From Erysipelotrichaceae bacterium (GTDB lineage Bacteria > Bacillota_I > Bacilli_A > Erysipelotrichales > Erysipelotrichaceae), in the NCBI GenBank assembly GCA_013334325.1, contig JAAXXT010000004.1:1-64000 (forward strand): a DNA stretch of 64,000 nt, given 5' to 3'. The position numbers were made by a program, and so were the translations under genes. The stretch's first letter is position 1; each line of letters opens with the position of its first letter. Under the pieces are notes generated by a model that saw only the letters and a list, made by a program, of their open reading frames with translations, was not told the DNA's origin and searched no databases. Of this stretch, positions 36,355-43,999 are shown piece after piece.

Positions 36355-37376
36355 ACAAACTCAGTGCTAAGATTATCCTTATTCTATTTCTGACGTTAGT
36401 GACGACTTCCTTGTTTCCCAGATTGTTTATTTTCTTCGTAGGAGCCAATGATGTATCCAGTATGATAGGTTCTAATGAATTTTTCATTGGGATGATCATT
36501 ACTACAGCTTGTTCACTTTTACTATTTGGTTTTGGGATAAATGTCCTGATTATAAAACGTTTGAGAAAGATTGCCCAAGCTACGAAAAAGATAGCCCAGG
36601 GTGATTTTGAAGTAAGTATACCGGTTCGTGGTAAAGATGAAATTAGTGCCTTGACTCAAAATTTCAACATCATGACTGAGACCCTTAAAGCCAATGATTA
36701 TCTTCATAAAGACTTTATTCGAAATTTCTCTCACGAGATCAAAACACCGATCAGTTCGATCAAAGGTTATGCAGAACTGATCGAAGCCTCCGAAAGTAGT
36801 CCAGAGAATAAAGAATATCTAAGGATCATCATCGATGAATCATCACGTTTATCTCGACTAAGTCAAAGTATGCTTCAGCTTTCTCAAATAGATTCTACTA
36901 TGATCATTAAACGAGATGAGCCTTATAAAGTAGCTGAACAAATAAGAAACATCATCCAACTTCATCAACAAGATTGGGAACGAAAAAACTTAGAGTTCAA
37001 TCTACAACTCGATGAAGTGTCTACTTCATTAAACAAAGATTGGTTACATCTTCTATGGCAAAACCTCATCACCAATGCGATCAGATTCTCAAAGCAAGAT
37101 GGGGTAATCGATATTACTTTAAATGAAATAGAAAATGAATTGATCTTTAAGATCACTGATCATGGATTAGGTATCGCTGATCAAGATAAGGAAAGCATCT
37201 TTAAACTCTTCTTCGTTGCGGATCGTTCTAGAAGTAGTCAAAGCAGTGGTTTAGGTTTATCGATCTGTAAAACGATCGTAGATAAATTAGAAGGGAATAT
37301 TTCTTTTGAAAGCGAAGAGTCTTTTTTTACGACCTTTACTGTGTCTATCCCTATAAATAAAAGTGAAACAATCTAA
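36351..37376 (+). CDS. HAMP-containing sensor histidine kinase
   Basis: A 341-residue membrane kinase. Two segments (about 7-26 and 46-66) frame only ~20 external residues, so it likely senses within the membrane or through the ABC partner rather than by its own ligand domain. HAMP at about 67-120, phospho-acceptor His in NFSHEIKTPISSIKGY (about 127), N-box HLLWQNLITNAIRFS, G-boxes DHGLGIAD and GLGLSICK. The short-loop layout with a neighbouring ABC exporter is the pattern of intramembrane-sensing stress systems (Bce-like; inference). Confidence 0.92.
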   Translation: MNKLSAKIILILFLTLVTTSLFPRLFIFFVGANDVSSMIGSNEFFIGMIITTACSLLLFGFGINVLIIKRLRKIAQATKKIAQGDFEVSIPVRGKDEISALTQNFNIMTETLKANDYLHKDFIRNFSHEIKTPISSIKGYAELIEASESSPENKEYLRIIIDESSRLSRLSQSMLQLSQIDSTMIIKRDEPYKVAEQIRNIIQLHQQDWERKNLEFNLQLDEVSTSLNKDWLHLLWQNLITNAIRFSKQDGVIDITLNEIENELIFKITDHGLGIADQDKESIFKLFFVADRSRSSQSSGLGLSICKTIVDKLEGNISFESEESFFTTFTVSIPINKSETI

Positions 37377-37389
37377 ACTATTCTCAAAA

Positions 37390-37426
37390 TTAGTAAAGGC
37401 CATCACTCAGTGATGGCCTTTACTAA
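37390..37426. terminator. 16-bp perfect bidirectional terminator hairpin
   Basis: TTAGTAAAGGCCATCA and its exact complement TGATGGCCTTTACTAA flank a 5-nt loop. It stands between the converging kinase gene and the GGDEF/LuxR gene. The T-runs are short and built into the stem. Confidence 0.8.
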
Positions 37427-37434
37427 TGGATTTC

Positions 37435-38535
37435 TTAAACAGGTTTTCGACTAAACTTAGAAATAAACTCTGCTCTTGATCGTACAAGTGATTTCTCAAA
37501 AATCTTAGAGATGTGTTTTTTAACGGTAGGTTCGCTGATGTATAACTTATGCGAGATCTCACTGTTTCCCATACCTGATAAGACAAGATCCGCCACATCT
37601 TTCTCTCTTAATGTTAAGAAAGTAGTGTCGTGATGTTGAAGTTGCTTTGGTTCAATTAAAGTTTCGGCGACTGCCTCACTATTGATGTAGACATTGTTTT
37701 GAGCTTTCTTTATAAAATCTGCAGCGGTGATGTTTTCGTTTTCATTGGTATAGGAACCAATATTGATTGAGAATTTAACATCTGTATTTCCGATGATGAG
37801 CTTTGTAGAGGTAATTTTCTTAAATAATCGTCGGGTAGTTTTATAAGCTTCTTTTTCATCTGTATTATTAAGTACTAAAATAAAACGTAATCCATGATAT
37901 CTGGCAAGAAAATCTTCTTGATGTAGACAAAAGGGAATCATAAGTCTTCCAACATGTTTTAAGACATCATCGCCGATCTTAAATCCATAGGTCTTATTGA
38001 TGGCGAGAATATTGTTGATGCTGACGAAGATCAAAGATATAGGTAGTTTTTGTTTATGTGAAGTCTTAATAAGCATAGGAAGTTGTTCCATCGCATAGCG
38101 TCCATTAAAGGCGCCTGTTAGAGAATCTCGATTTGCTTTAGAATGCATCTCTTCGATGACTTGAACTATGAGGCCTTCGCTTTTCTTCTCGATTTCAACA
38201 AGACCTGTATTGGTGATGTCTTTAAAAAGCTCAATGACCATCTTCTTACCATCTTTAACAATAGGCAAAGCAGTCACCATCGAAGCTTTTCCATTATGAT
38301 AAACAATCTTAGAGTAACTTTTATCTTCGGTGTAAGCTTTCTTAGAAATACAATTAATACAACTTAACTCATTTGACCAGATCTCATAACAATGATGAGC
38401 TTTTGAAGCTTTAGTGTCATCATGTCCAAAATCACCTTCGATGAGGATATGTTTCTCAGGATCAACAAAACGATAATGGTCAAACAGTTGTTTGAAGAGT
38501 TCTTCGGTGATTTTAGAATCAAGTTCTTTATCCAT
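37435..38535 (-). CDS. degenerate GGDEF-domain protein with C-terminal LuxR HTH
   Basis: A 366-residue cytoplasmic regulator. N-terminal ~110 residues: PAS-like with a cysteine cluster (HHCYEIW...SCINCISKKAY, about 42-65) that could bind a metal or sense redox. Middle, about 135-290: a GGDEF fold (DSLTGAFNGRYAMEQ; GDDVLKHVGRL) whose signature is replaced by YHGLRF, so no cyclase activity is expected. C-terminus, about 300-360: LuxR HTH (LTLREKDVADLVLSGMGNSEIS; SEPTVKKHISKIF). CAGGAGT precedes the ATG. Divergent from the surface-protein operon, with palindromes between, so a direct regulator of it is likely. Confidence 0.85.
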   Translation of the reverse strand: MDKELDSKITEELFKQLFDHYRFVDPEKHILIEGDFGHDDTKASKAHHCYEIWSNELSCINCISKKAYTEDKSYSKIVYHNGKASMVTALPIVKDGKKMVIELFKDITNTGLVEIEKKSEGLIVQVIEEMHSKANRDSLTGAFNGRYAMEQLPMLIKTSHKQKLPISLIFVSINNILAINKTYGFKIGDDVLKHVGRLMIPFCLHQEDFLARYHGLRFILVLNNTDEKEAYKTTRRLFKKITSTKLIIGNTDVKFSINIGSYTNENENITAADFIKKAQNNVYINSEAVAETLIEPKQLQHHDTTFLTLREKDVADLVLSGMGNSEISHKLYISEPTVKKHISKIFEKSLVRSRAEFISKFSRKPV

Positions 38536-38571
38536 AAATACTCCTGTTTTATATAATTACATTACTCGTAA

Positions 38572-38583
38572 AAAGTATACTTT
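38572..38583. promoter_or_regulatory. 12-bp perfect palindrome in the divergent gap
   Basis: AAAGTATACTTT lies 37 bp upstream of the GGDEF/LuxR start codon. A second palindrome is 30 bp away. Both may be operators; this one is AT-rich and short enough for chance. Confidence 0.4.
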
Positions 38584-38613
38584 AGTACCATATTATTTAG
38601 TTGCTAAGTTATA

Positions 38614-38628
38614 TATGATAGTATCATA
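38614..38628. promoter_or_regulatory. 15-bp palindrome upstream of the surface-protein operon
   Basis: TATGATA-G-TATCATA is a perfect inverted repeat ending 31 bp before the start of the first DUF1102-like gene. A possible -35 TTGCTA is at 38601. The position suits activation or repression by the divergent LuxR-type protein. Confidence 0.5.
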
Positions 38629-38659
38629 AGTTGAATACAAAAGAAAGGTGGTTTACCAC

Positions 38660-39136
38660 ATGAAACTCAAACTTACCGTATTAGCATTCTTAGCTGTATT
38701 ATTGATCTCTAGCTTATCAGCAGCAGCATTGACTTCCCTTAGCATTGACAGAACAGTTGAATCAGGCACCGTCTTGGCCGATACAAACGCCAATGTCGCA
38801 GTTAAATTCGCAGCCGGAACAGGTTACGCTAGTGTATTGTCTGAAAGCGCCGATGGAAAGGTTGCCTTCGATCTAAGCAAATTGCTCGTTAACTCCGCAA
38901 ATGGATTTAACACCGATGCTCAATTCCAAATCGGAACTGCATTATTACCTGTATTTGTTCTAACCAACAATTCTGATGACGCTGTTACTGTCGCACTAAG
39001 CGGCGCTACTGGTGGCTTGGTATTGGTTGGTAGTGCATCTGTTGCTTCTGGCGCCTCTGCTAACTATTACTTCACCATTGATAGCACAGGGATCGCTAAG
39101 AGTACCGCTATTGGCGGAACGATCCAAGTTCGTTAA
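38660..39136 (+). CDS. secreted DUF1102-like surface protein 1
   Basis: A 158-residue protein from the ATG at 38660 (AAAGGTGG ahead). The signal peptide is residues 1-21 (LAFLAVLLISSLSAAALT), in which the late Ala-rich stretch suits a SipW/ER-type peptidase. The mature part starts with SLSIDRTVESGTVLADTNAN, typical of DUF1102 proteins common in archaea, and is rich in Ala, Ser, Thr and Val with predicted beta structure (VFVLTNNSDDAVTVALSG). Cysteine-free. By position and fold it may be a TasA-like polymerising surface protein, made with its own signal peptidase (inference). No sorting or anchor motif. Confidence 0.75.
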   Translation: MKLKLTVLAFLAVLLISSLSAAALTSLSIDRTVESGTVLADTNANVAVKFAAGTGYASVLSESADGKVAFDLSKLLVNSANGFNTDAQFQIGTALLPVFVLTNNSDDAVTVALSGATGGLVLVGSASVASGASANYYFTIDSTGIAKSTAIGGTIQVR

Positions 39137-39148
39137 TCTAGTAAACTT

Positions 39149-40252
39149 ATGAAGAAATTGATGTTAGGAGCACTAGTGGTAATAGGGATTGTACTCGCGA
39201 TTTTAGGGGTTGGATCTGTATCACAGAGTGCCCCTAACATCTCTTACGTTTATTCCGGTAGTATGGAACCAGTCATTCATACAGGTGATGGTTTCATCGT
39301 TATCCCAGTCAGTCAAATCAAATTAGGTGACATTGTGTTGTATCGACCCTTAAAGCTCGAGGCAGCACTTATTACCCATAGAATCATCAGTATCGATTCT
39401 AACGGTTATGGAACTAAAGGTGATGCCTCGCTTTCTTCAGATCAAGAAGCAGGAGAACCCTTAGTCACATCTGATCGGATCATCGGTAAAGTCCTCATTT
39501 TAAATGGTTCAGTATTTACGATTTCTAAATTAGGTTTATTTGTTTCAGGTCTACAAGAACTTATCGGATCCAATACGGCCCTTGTTTCATCAACATTGAT
39601 CAGTAGTGGAGTCATGATCATCTTATGGAACCTACTATTTCCTAAGAAGAAACGTAAAAGTAGAAGACGTTGGAGATTGCGCGATGTCTATCAAGGCGCA
39701 GCCATCCTCATCTCTGGAATCTTGGTCTTAAGTATCTTAATGGGCTCCTCGATGCAGACTGTAAACTATTTGGTCAGTGATAGTCCCGGCACAGATGGTC
39801 TACAAGTCACCACCAATCAAGCGGGTGAAGTCATAGGTACTGTAAAAAACTCAAGCTTATTTCCAGTTGCGAATTATGTATCAGGAATCCTTCCTCTTAA
39901 AACCACTTTAAAATCGGAAATCATAAGTCCGTTCTCCTCAAGAACCTTTACGATTTCAGTAGATCCTCAAAAAGATATCGGTTGGTTTCAAGGTTATGTA
40001 CGTGTGTACAATATCCCTACAGTCCTACCACTAAAAGTATTAGATGTTTTATTTCAAATGAGTCCCTATATCGCATTAGGTGCAGTAGCCATCGCAAGTT
40101 ATCTGTGGTTATTACTCATCATAAAGATCTTTGAATATCTATTCAAAGTAGAATCTTGGATACCTCTTCATGCGTTAAAAGACAAAGCTTTGTTTAGAAG
40201 AGTAAATATATTTCTTAATTCGATGTTTGGTAGAAGGAGGTCTCGATCATGA
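39149..40252 (+). CDS. sipW: SipW/ER-type signal peptidase I with added ectodomain
   Basis: A 367-residue membrane peptidase. First segment about 5-24. Catalytic Ser in YSGSMEPVIHTGDG (about 39); the general base is His, in LITHRIISID (about 77), not Lys, the mark of the archaeal/ER/SipW class. GTKGDASLS is the third box. Unlike ~190-residue SipW, it continues with a segment (about 150-170), a basic linker (KKKRKSRRRWR), another segment, a ~100-residue beta-rich external domain and a last segment. That domain (QVTTNQAGEVIGTVKNSS) resembles the cargo proteins. No ribosome site is visible 12 bp after the cargo gene. Confidence 0.85.
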   Translation: MKKLMLGALVVIGIVLAILGVGSVSQSAPNISYVYSGSMEPVIHTGDGFIVIPVSQIKLGDIVLYRPLKLEAALITHRIISIDSNGYGTKGDASLSSDQEAGEPLVTSDRIIGKVLILNGSVFTISKLGLFVSGLQELIGSNTALVSSTLISSGVMIILWNLLFPKKKRKSRRRWRLRDVYQGAAILISGILVLSILMGSSMQTVNYLVSDSPGTDGLQVTTNQAGEVIGTVKNSSLFPVANYVSGILPLKTTLKSEIISPFSSRTFTISVDPQKDIGWFQGYVRVYNIPTVLPLKVLDVLFQMSPYIALGAVAIASYLWLLLIIKIFEYLFKVESWIPLHALKDKALFRRVNIFLNSMFGRRRSRS

Positions 40253-40824
40253 AGATAAAATCTGCAATAGTACTTATTATCATCGGGTCGATGATCGCGA
40301 TTTTGAATTTGAATGGAAGCGCAGCTCTTAGTACCCTCAACATCAATAGAAGCAGCGTTGGTAGTACAACCATCATCGATGATTCATCCGTTTTGGCTCC
40401 TATTGGTTTCAATAACACCAGCTTTGTGTTGACATCGACTTATATGAATATTGGAACCATAAAAAACAACAGTAATCAGACTTTAAGCTTAAGAATCTAT
40501 ATCGATCCCAATATTACAAAAACAAACAAAAGCTCTACGACTTGGACATTAACATTTAGAATACTGAATCAAAGTAACACTTCATTGACCACCAAAACAT
40601 TCTCAGGTACAGGAGTAAACAATCCTGGAGCTCAATGGACAACCGCAGTATCGTTAGCTTCTGGAGTTACGTATACAGTACAGGCAAGACTCTCAGTAGG
40701 GTCTACATCGAATTTTCAAGCCCCTACATCCTTTAGGTTTGAAGGCATAAAAACAAACATCTTAAACATTGTGATTGCGGATAGCGCAAACTCTCCTCGT
40801 AGGCAATCGTATACAGCTCGATAA
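40249..40824 (+). CDS. secreted DUF1102-like surface protein 2
   Basis: A 191-residue protein with an N-terminal signal (SAIVLIIIGSMIAILNLNGSAA, about 5-26) and mature start LSTLNINRSSVGSTTIIDDSS, parallel to protein 1 (SLSIDRTVESGTVLADTN). The rest is Ser/Thr/Asn-rich beta-type sequence ending RRQSYTAR. It overlaps the peptidase gene by ATGA and has a near-perfect AGAAGGAGG site, so it should be translated strongly. Presumed second substrate of the linked peptidase, perhaps a minor subunit or cap of a surface fibre (inference). No sortase motif. Confidence 0.7.
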   Translation: MKIKSAIVLIIIGSMIAILNLNGSAALSTLNINRSSVGSTTIIDDSSVLAPIGFNNTSFVLTSTYMNIGTIKNNSNQTLSLRIYIDPNITKTNKSSTTWTLTFRILNQSNTSLTTKTFSGTGVNNPGAQWTTAVSLASGVTYTVQARLSVGSTSNFQAPTSFRFEGIKTNILNIVIADSANSPRRQSYTAR

Positions 40825-40835
40825 AGGCGGATCTT

Positions 40836-42773
40836 ATGAAAACTTGGATAAAGAAAAACGGAATACTTACTCTCTTGATGATTGCCTTAATCGCTTCATC
40901 TTTTTACAGTTATACCACGTATAAACCACTACCTGAATCTATCTACGATGAGGTAACGCTTCAAGTGGATCCTGATTATCAAATTAAGACAACCAAAGCC
41001 AGTATATTATGGCCTGAAAATACGATCCTTGATCAAGGTAATAAGGCTTATTTCTACGCAGTTGAACCAATGGTTCATTATACGCCCAGTTTAACTTTGA
41101 TTGGAGCCAATAGCGCTGGTTTAAATGGGACTGCTCAAATCACATTAACCATTCAAGCTGTTAATGATAAACAAGAAGTCTATTGGACCACAGTGTATCT
41201 TCAAAACCCTAGTGAAAACTTTCAGATCACTGCGGGTAACCAATCCATCGATTTGGGAAGTGTCGATATCAAGATCTCAGAGATCACAGCCATCATCGAT
41301 TCAATCAGTTCAGAGCTTAACTTCACCAATGCGATTTTTCAATTGATCGTTAATGTGCAAGTTCAATACACAGGTAAAGTAAACAATGTTTCTCTAAACA
41401 ATACCTTAAATTCACCATTAGTACTTAGCTTTGATGGAGTTGGTTTCAACGTCCCAAAAACATCTGACAGTATCACAAAGATTAGCCTCTCTGTGAATCC
41501 TGTGGGAACTTCCTATAACTTGGTTCAAGAGATCCAAACCACTCCTCTCCCTTTCGGATTAGTTTCATTAAGTGTATTATCTTTACTTATCATTGTTTAT
41601 TTAAGAAACAGAAGTGTTAGTGAAAACAAACGTCAACATCGTAAATATAAAGAATGGATCACTGATGGGAGTGTCTCTACAAAAGATCACATCAACATCA
41701 ACGTCAACACTTTAGAAGGCTTGGTTGATTTAGCCATCGACTTGGATAAACGTGTTATCTATGATGCGGATAAAGAAAAGTATCATGTCTTAGAAGAAAC
41801 ACTTATCTATACTTTTGATCCTCAACGTAAGAAGAATAGATCTAAAGGTGAGAAGAAATTGTTAGGTAAGATCCTACTAGAATCCAATGCGATCCTTCCT
41901 GAACAACTCGAAGTTGGCTTACTCTATCAACAGAAGTTCGATCGTCAATTGGGCATCAGCTTAATGGAGTTGGGTTTTATCGATGAGACGACCCTCTATA
42001 GTACCTTAGCTGCTCAAGCCAATATTAGATTCCTTCATCTAGATTCTTCATCGCTTATGATCGATGAAGAACTCTTGAAGAAGTTTACCTTAAACAGAGC
42101 TCGTGCTTTAGAAGCACTTCCTTTAGGACTTAAGAAAGATGGTAAGCTGGTCGTAGTATGTGCTAACCCATCTCGAAAAGGCATCGCAGAAGCTTGTGCA
42201 GAAGTGTATAAAGTAGAAGTAGAATTGGTTGTGACCTTACCTTCAACGATCTATCAAACGATTGAACACTTATCAAAAGTAGAAAAAGAACGCTTAAACC
42301 CTCAAAAGGAAGCATCCTTATCCCAACAGAATCTAAACAAGGATGAACAAGATGCCTTCTTAAAGAATTATGTCTTGGGAAATATCGATCTAGAACTGCT
42401 GCTTAAAGGTTGTGGTTTAGTAGGCGATCAGATCCTAGACAATGTCCCTGATAAAGACCTGTTGATGCAATCTTTGGTTAATAATCACTTCATCTCATCC
42501 CAAACAGCTCATATCCTAAATGGAATAAAAGCAGCTGTATTGAAAATGAATCGTAGTGATCTTGAGATGCTTGATTGTCCTAAACTAGAAGATGTTTTGA
42601 TTAAATCCAATTATTTAACTCAAAAAGATTTTGATTGGGCTAGAAGAGAATCCATCAGAGAAGGTGTAGGCATAGAAAAGATTCTCTTGAGTAATTATTT
42701 GGTTTCTCAAGATAGCTTAAATGATGTGAAGAGTTTATTGGATAAACTATCACTCTTATTAAAATCAGAGTAG
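40836..42773 (+). CDS. DUF5305-MshEN transmembrane fusion protein
   Basis: A 645-residue protein. TM1 about 9-27; external DUF5305 domain about 30-235; TM2 about 238-256; then a cytoplasmic DUF5305 tail (LEGLVDLAIDLDKRVIYD, 293-310). Residues 342-394 form two 24-residue MshEN motifs spaced by 5 (LLGKILLESN..., QLGISLMELG...), followed by a GspE N-terminal domain to about 480 (EALPLGLKKDGKLVVVCANP). A second degenerate 24-5-24 pair is at 583-635. No ATPase domain. MshEN binds c-di-GMP in secretion ATPases; here the RLG arginines are Leu and Gln, so binding is uncertain. Probable bridge between surface fibre and cytoplasmic signal. Confidence 0.8.
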   Translation: MKTWIKKNGILTLLMIALIASSFYSYTTYKPLPESIYDEVTLQVDPDYQIKTTKASILWPENTILDQGNKAYFYAVEPMVHYTPSLTLIGANSAGLNGTAQITLTIQAVNDKQEVYWTTVYLQNPSENFQITAGNQSIDLGSVDIKISEITAIIDSISSELNFTNAIFQLIVNVQVQYTGKVNNVSLNNTLNSPLVLSFDGVGFNVPKTSDSITKISLSVNPVGTSYNLVQEIQTTPLPFGLVSLSVLSLLIIVYLRNRSVSENKRQHRKYKEWITDGSVSTKDHININVNTLEGLVDLAIDLDKRVIYDADKEKYHVLEETLIYTFDPQRKKNRSKGEKKLLGKILLESNAILPEQLEVGLLYQQKFDRQLGISLMELGFIDETTLYSTLAAQANIRFLHLDSSSLMIDEELLKKFTLNRARALEALPLGLKKDGKLVVVCANPSRKGIAEACAEVYKVEVELVVTLPSTIYQTIEHLSKVEKERLNPQKEASLSQQNLNKDEQDAFLKNYVLGNIDLELLLKGCGLVGDQILDNVPDKDLLMQSLVNNHFISSQTAHILNGIKAAVLKMNRSDLEMLDCPKLEDVLIKSNYLTQKDFDWARRESIREGVGIEKILLSNYLVSQDSLNDVKSLLDKLSLLLKSE

Positions 42774-42778
42774 CACCT

Positions 42779-42827
42779 AAACTGTAAGAAACTTAATCAT
42801 AAGATTGAGTCAGCTTACAGTTTTTTA
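42779..42827 (+). terminator. intrinsic terminator of the surface-protein operon
   Basis: AAACTGTAAG (42779-42788) pairs with CTTACAGTTT (from 42814) around a 25-nt loop, followed by TTTTTTATTT. Confidence 0.75.
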
Positions 42828-42835
42828 TTTAAATA

Positions 42836-42876
42836 TTGACAAGTCTAACTCTAATCATTATAATAAGCATTAGATT
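42836..42876 (+). promoter_or_regulatory. consensus psu promoter with operator-like CTAAT/ATTAG repeats
   Basis: TTGACA (42836-42841), 17 bp, TATAAT (42859-42864): a full consensus sigma-A promoter. The -10 is flanked by TCTAACTCTAATC (42844-42856) upstream and CATTAGATTAGA (42868-42879) downstream, inverted with respect to each other. Each arm holds two CTAAN units. A repressor bound here would cover the whole promoter; the HTH-bearing PsuK encoded next is the natural candidate. Confidence 0.8.
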
Positions 42877-42904
42877 AGAACATAAGCATAAATAAAGGAG
42901 ATTT

Positions 42905-43999
42905 ATGACTCAGAGAGAACAAGAAATCTTAAACATCTTAAAAAAGAACCCTGCGATATCTCAACAAGAACTGGCAGATTCTTTAGGGATCACACGATCC
43001 TCAGTCGCTGTTCATATCACCAATCTATTAAAGAAAGGTCACATCTTAGGTAAAGGCTACATCGTAAAAGATAATCCTTATGTCTGTGTGATCGGTGGTT
43101 CCAACATCGATATCCAAGGTTTTCCTCAAAACAAGCTCATCATGGCTGATTCCAATATTGGGAAAGTAAAGATTTCACTAGGTGGAGTAGGTAGAAACAT
43201 CGCTGAAAACTTAGCTCGCTTAGGCATAGAAACACGTCTTATCAGCGCTGTAGGCGATGATCCTTATGGACATAAGATTCTAGATGAAGCACGCTCCATC
43301 GGCTTAGATATGTCTGAGAGCTTAGTGCTTAAAGGTGAAGCAACTTCAACTTATTTAAGTATCCTCGATGAGACCCATGATATGGCTGTCGCCATAGCCC
43401 ATATGGATTCTATTGAACGAATGACTTCTACTTATATACGTTCTAAAAGACAACTCATCGAAAACGCTGAAGTAGTCATCCTCGATACGAATCTTCCTTA
43501 TGAGGTCATAGAGACCTTAGTCACGACCTTTAGAAAAACAGATTTCTTTCTAGATACTGTCTCTACCGCAAAGGCACTAAAAGTTAAACCATTGATTGGG
43601 AAGTTCCATACGATCAAACCCAATAAGCTAGAAGCAGAGATCTTATCTGGCATCAAGATAAAAAACGATGAAGACCTGATAAAGGCTTCTACGATCCTTC
43701 ACGCTCAAGGCGTTCAAAGAATCTTTATCAGTTGTGGTTCAGAAGGTGTCTTCGTCAGTGACCAAGGTAAGAGTGCTCGATATCCAGCTCCACCAGTTCA
43801 AATTATCAACGCCACAGGGGCAGGAGATGCGTTTATGGCGGGTTTGGCTTACGCCTATATTCAAGGCAAGCCAACCAAAGAAGCTTCACAGATAGCGATG
43901 GCGTGTTCATCTATTGCCTTAGCTCATGAAGATACGATCAATCCTAGCTTATCTCAAGAAACACTAAATGAAAAACTCAAGGAGAAAACACATGTTTGA
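42905..43999 (+). CDS. psuK: pseudouridine kinase (PfkB family) with N-terminal winged HTH
   Basis: A 364-residue fusion. Residues 1-55 are a MarR/AsnC-like HTH ([28 protein letters not shown]). From about 58 to the end is a PfkB sugar kinase: [26 protein letters not shown], and the catalytic [17 protein letters not shown] (about 300-316). Linked to psuG by an 8-base overlap, it phosphorylates pseudouridine to pseudouridine-5'-phosphate. The HTH fusion makes it a likely self-regulating enzyme that reads its own substrate. AAAGGAGATTT precedes the ATG. Confidence 0.88.
   Translation: MTQREQEILNILKKNPAISQQELADSLGITRSSVAVHITNLLKKGHILGKGYIVKDNPYVCVIGGSNIDIQGFPQNKLIMADSNIGKVKISLGGVGRNIAENLARLGIETRLISAVGDDPYGHKILDEARSIGLDMSESLVLKGEATSTYLSILDETHDMAVAIAHMDSIERMTSTYIRSKRQLIENAEVVILDTNLPYEVIETLVTTFRKTDFFLDTVSTAKALKVKPLIGKFHTIKPNKLEAEILSGIKIKNDEDLIKASTILHAQGVQRIFISCGSEGVFVSDQGKSARYPAPPVQIINATGAGDAFMAGLAYAYIQGKPTKEASQIAMACSSIALAHEDTINPSLSQETLNEKLKEKTHV

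Noticed and set aside
42905-43999. psuK as a ribokinase/deoR-type sugar regulator
   Set aside because: An HTH-PfkB fusion could serve other sugars, but the 8-base overlap with psuG makes pseudouridine the clear assignment.
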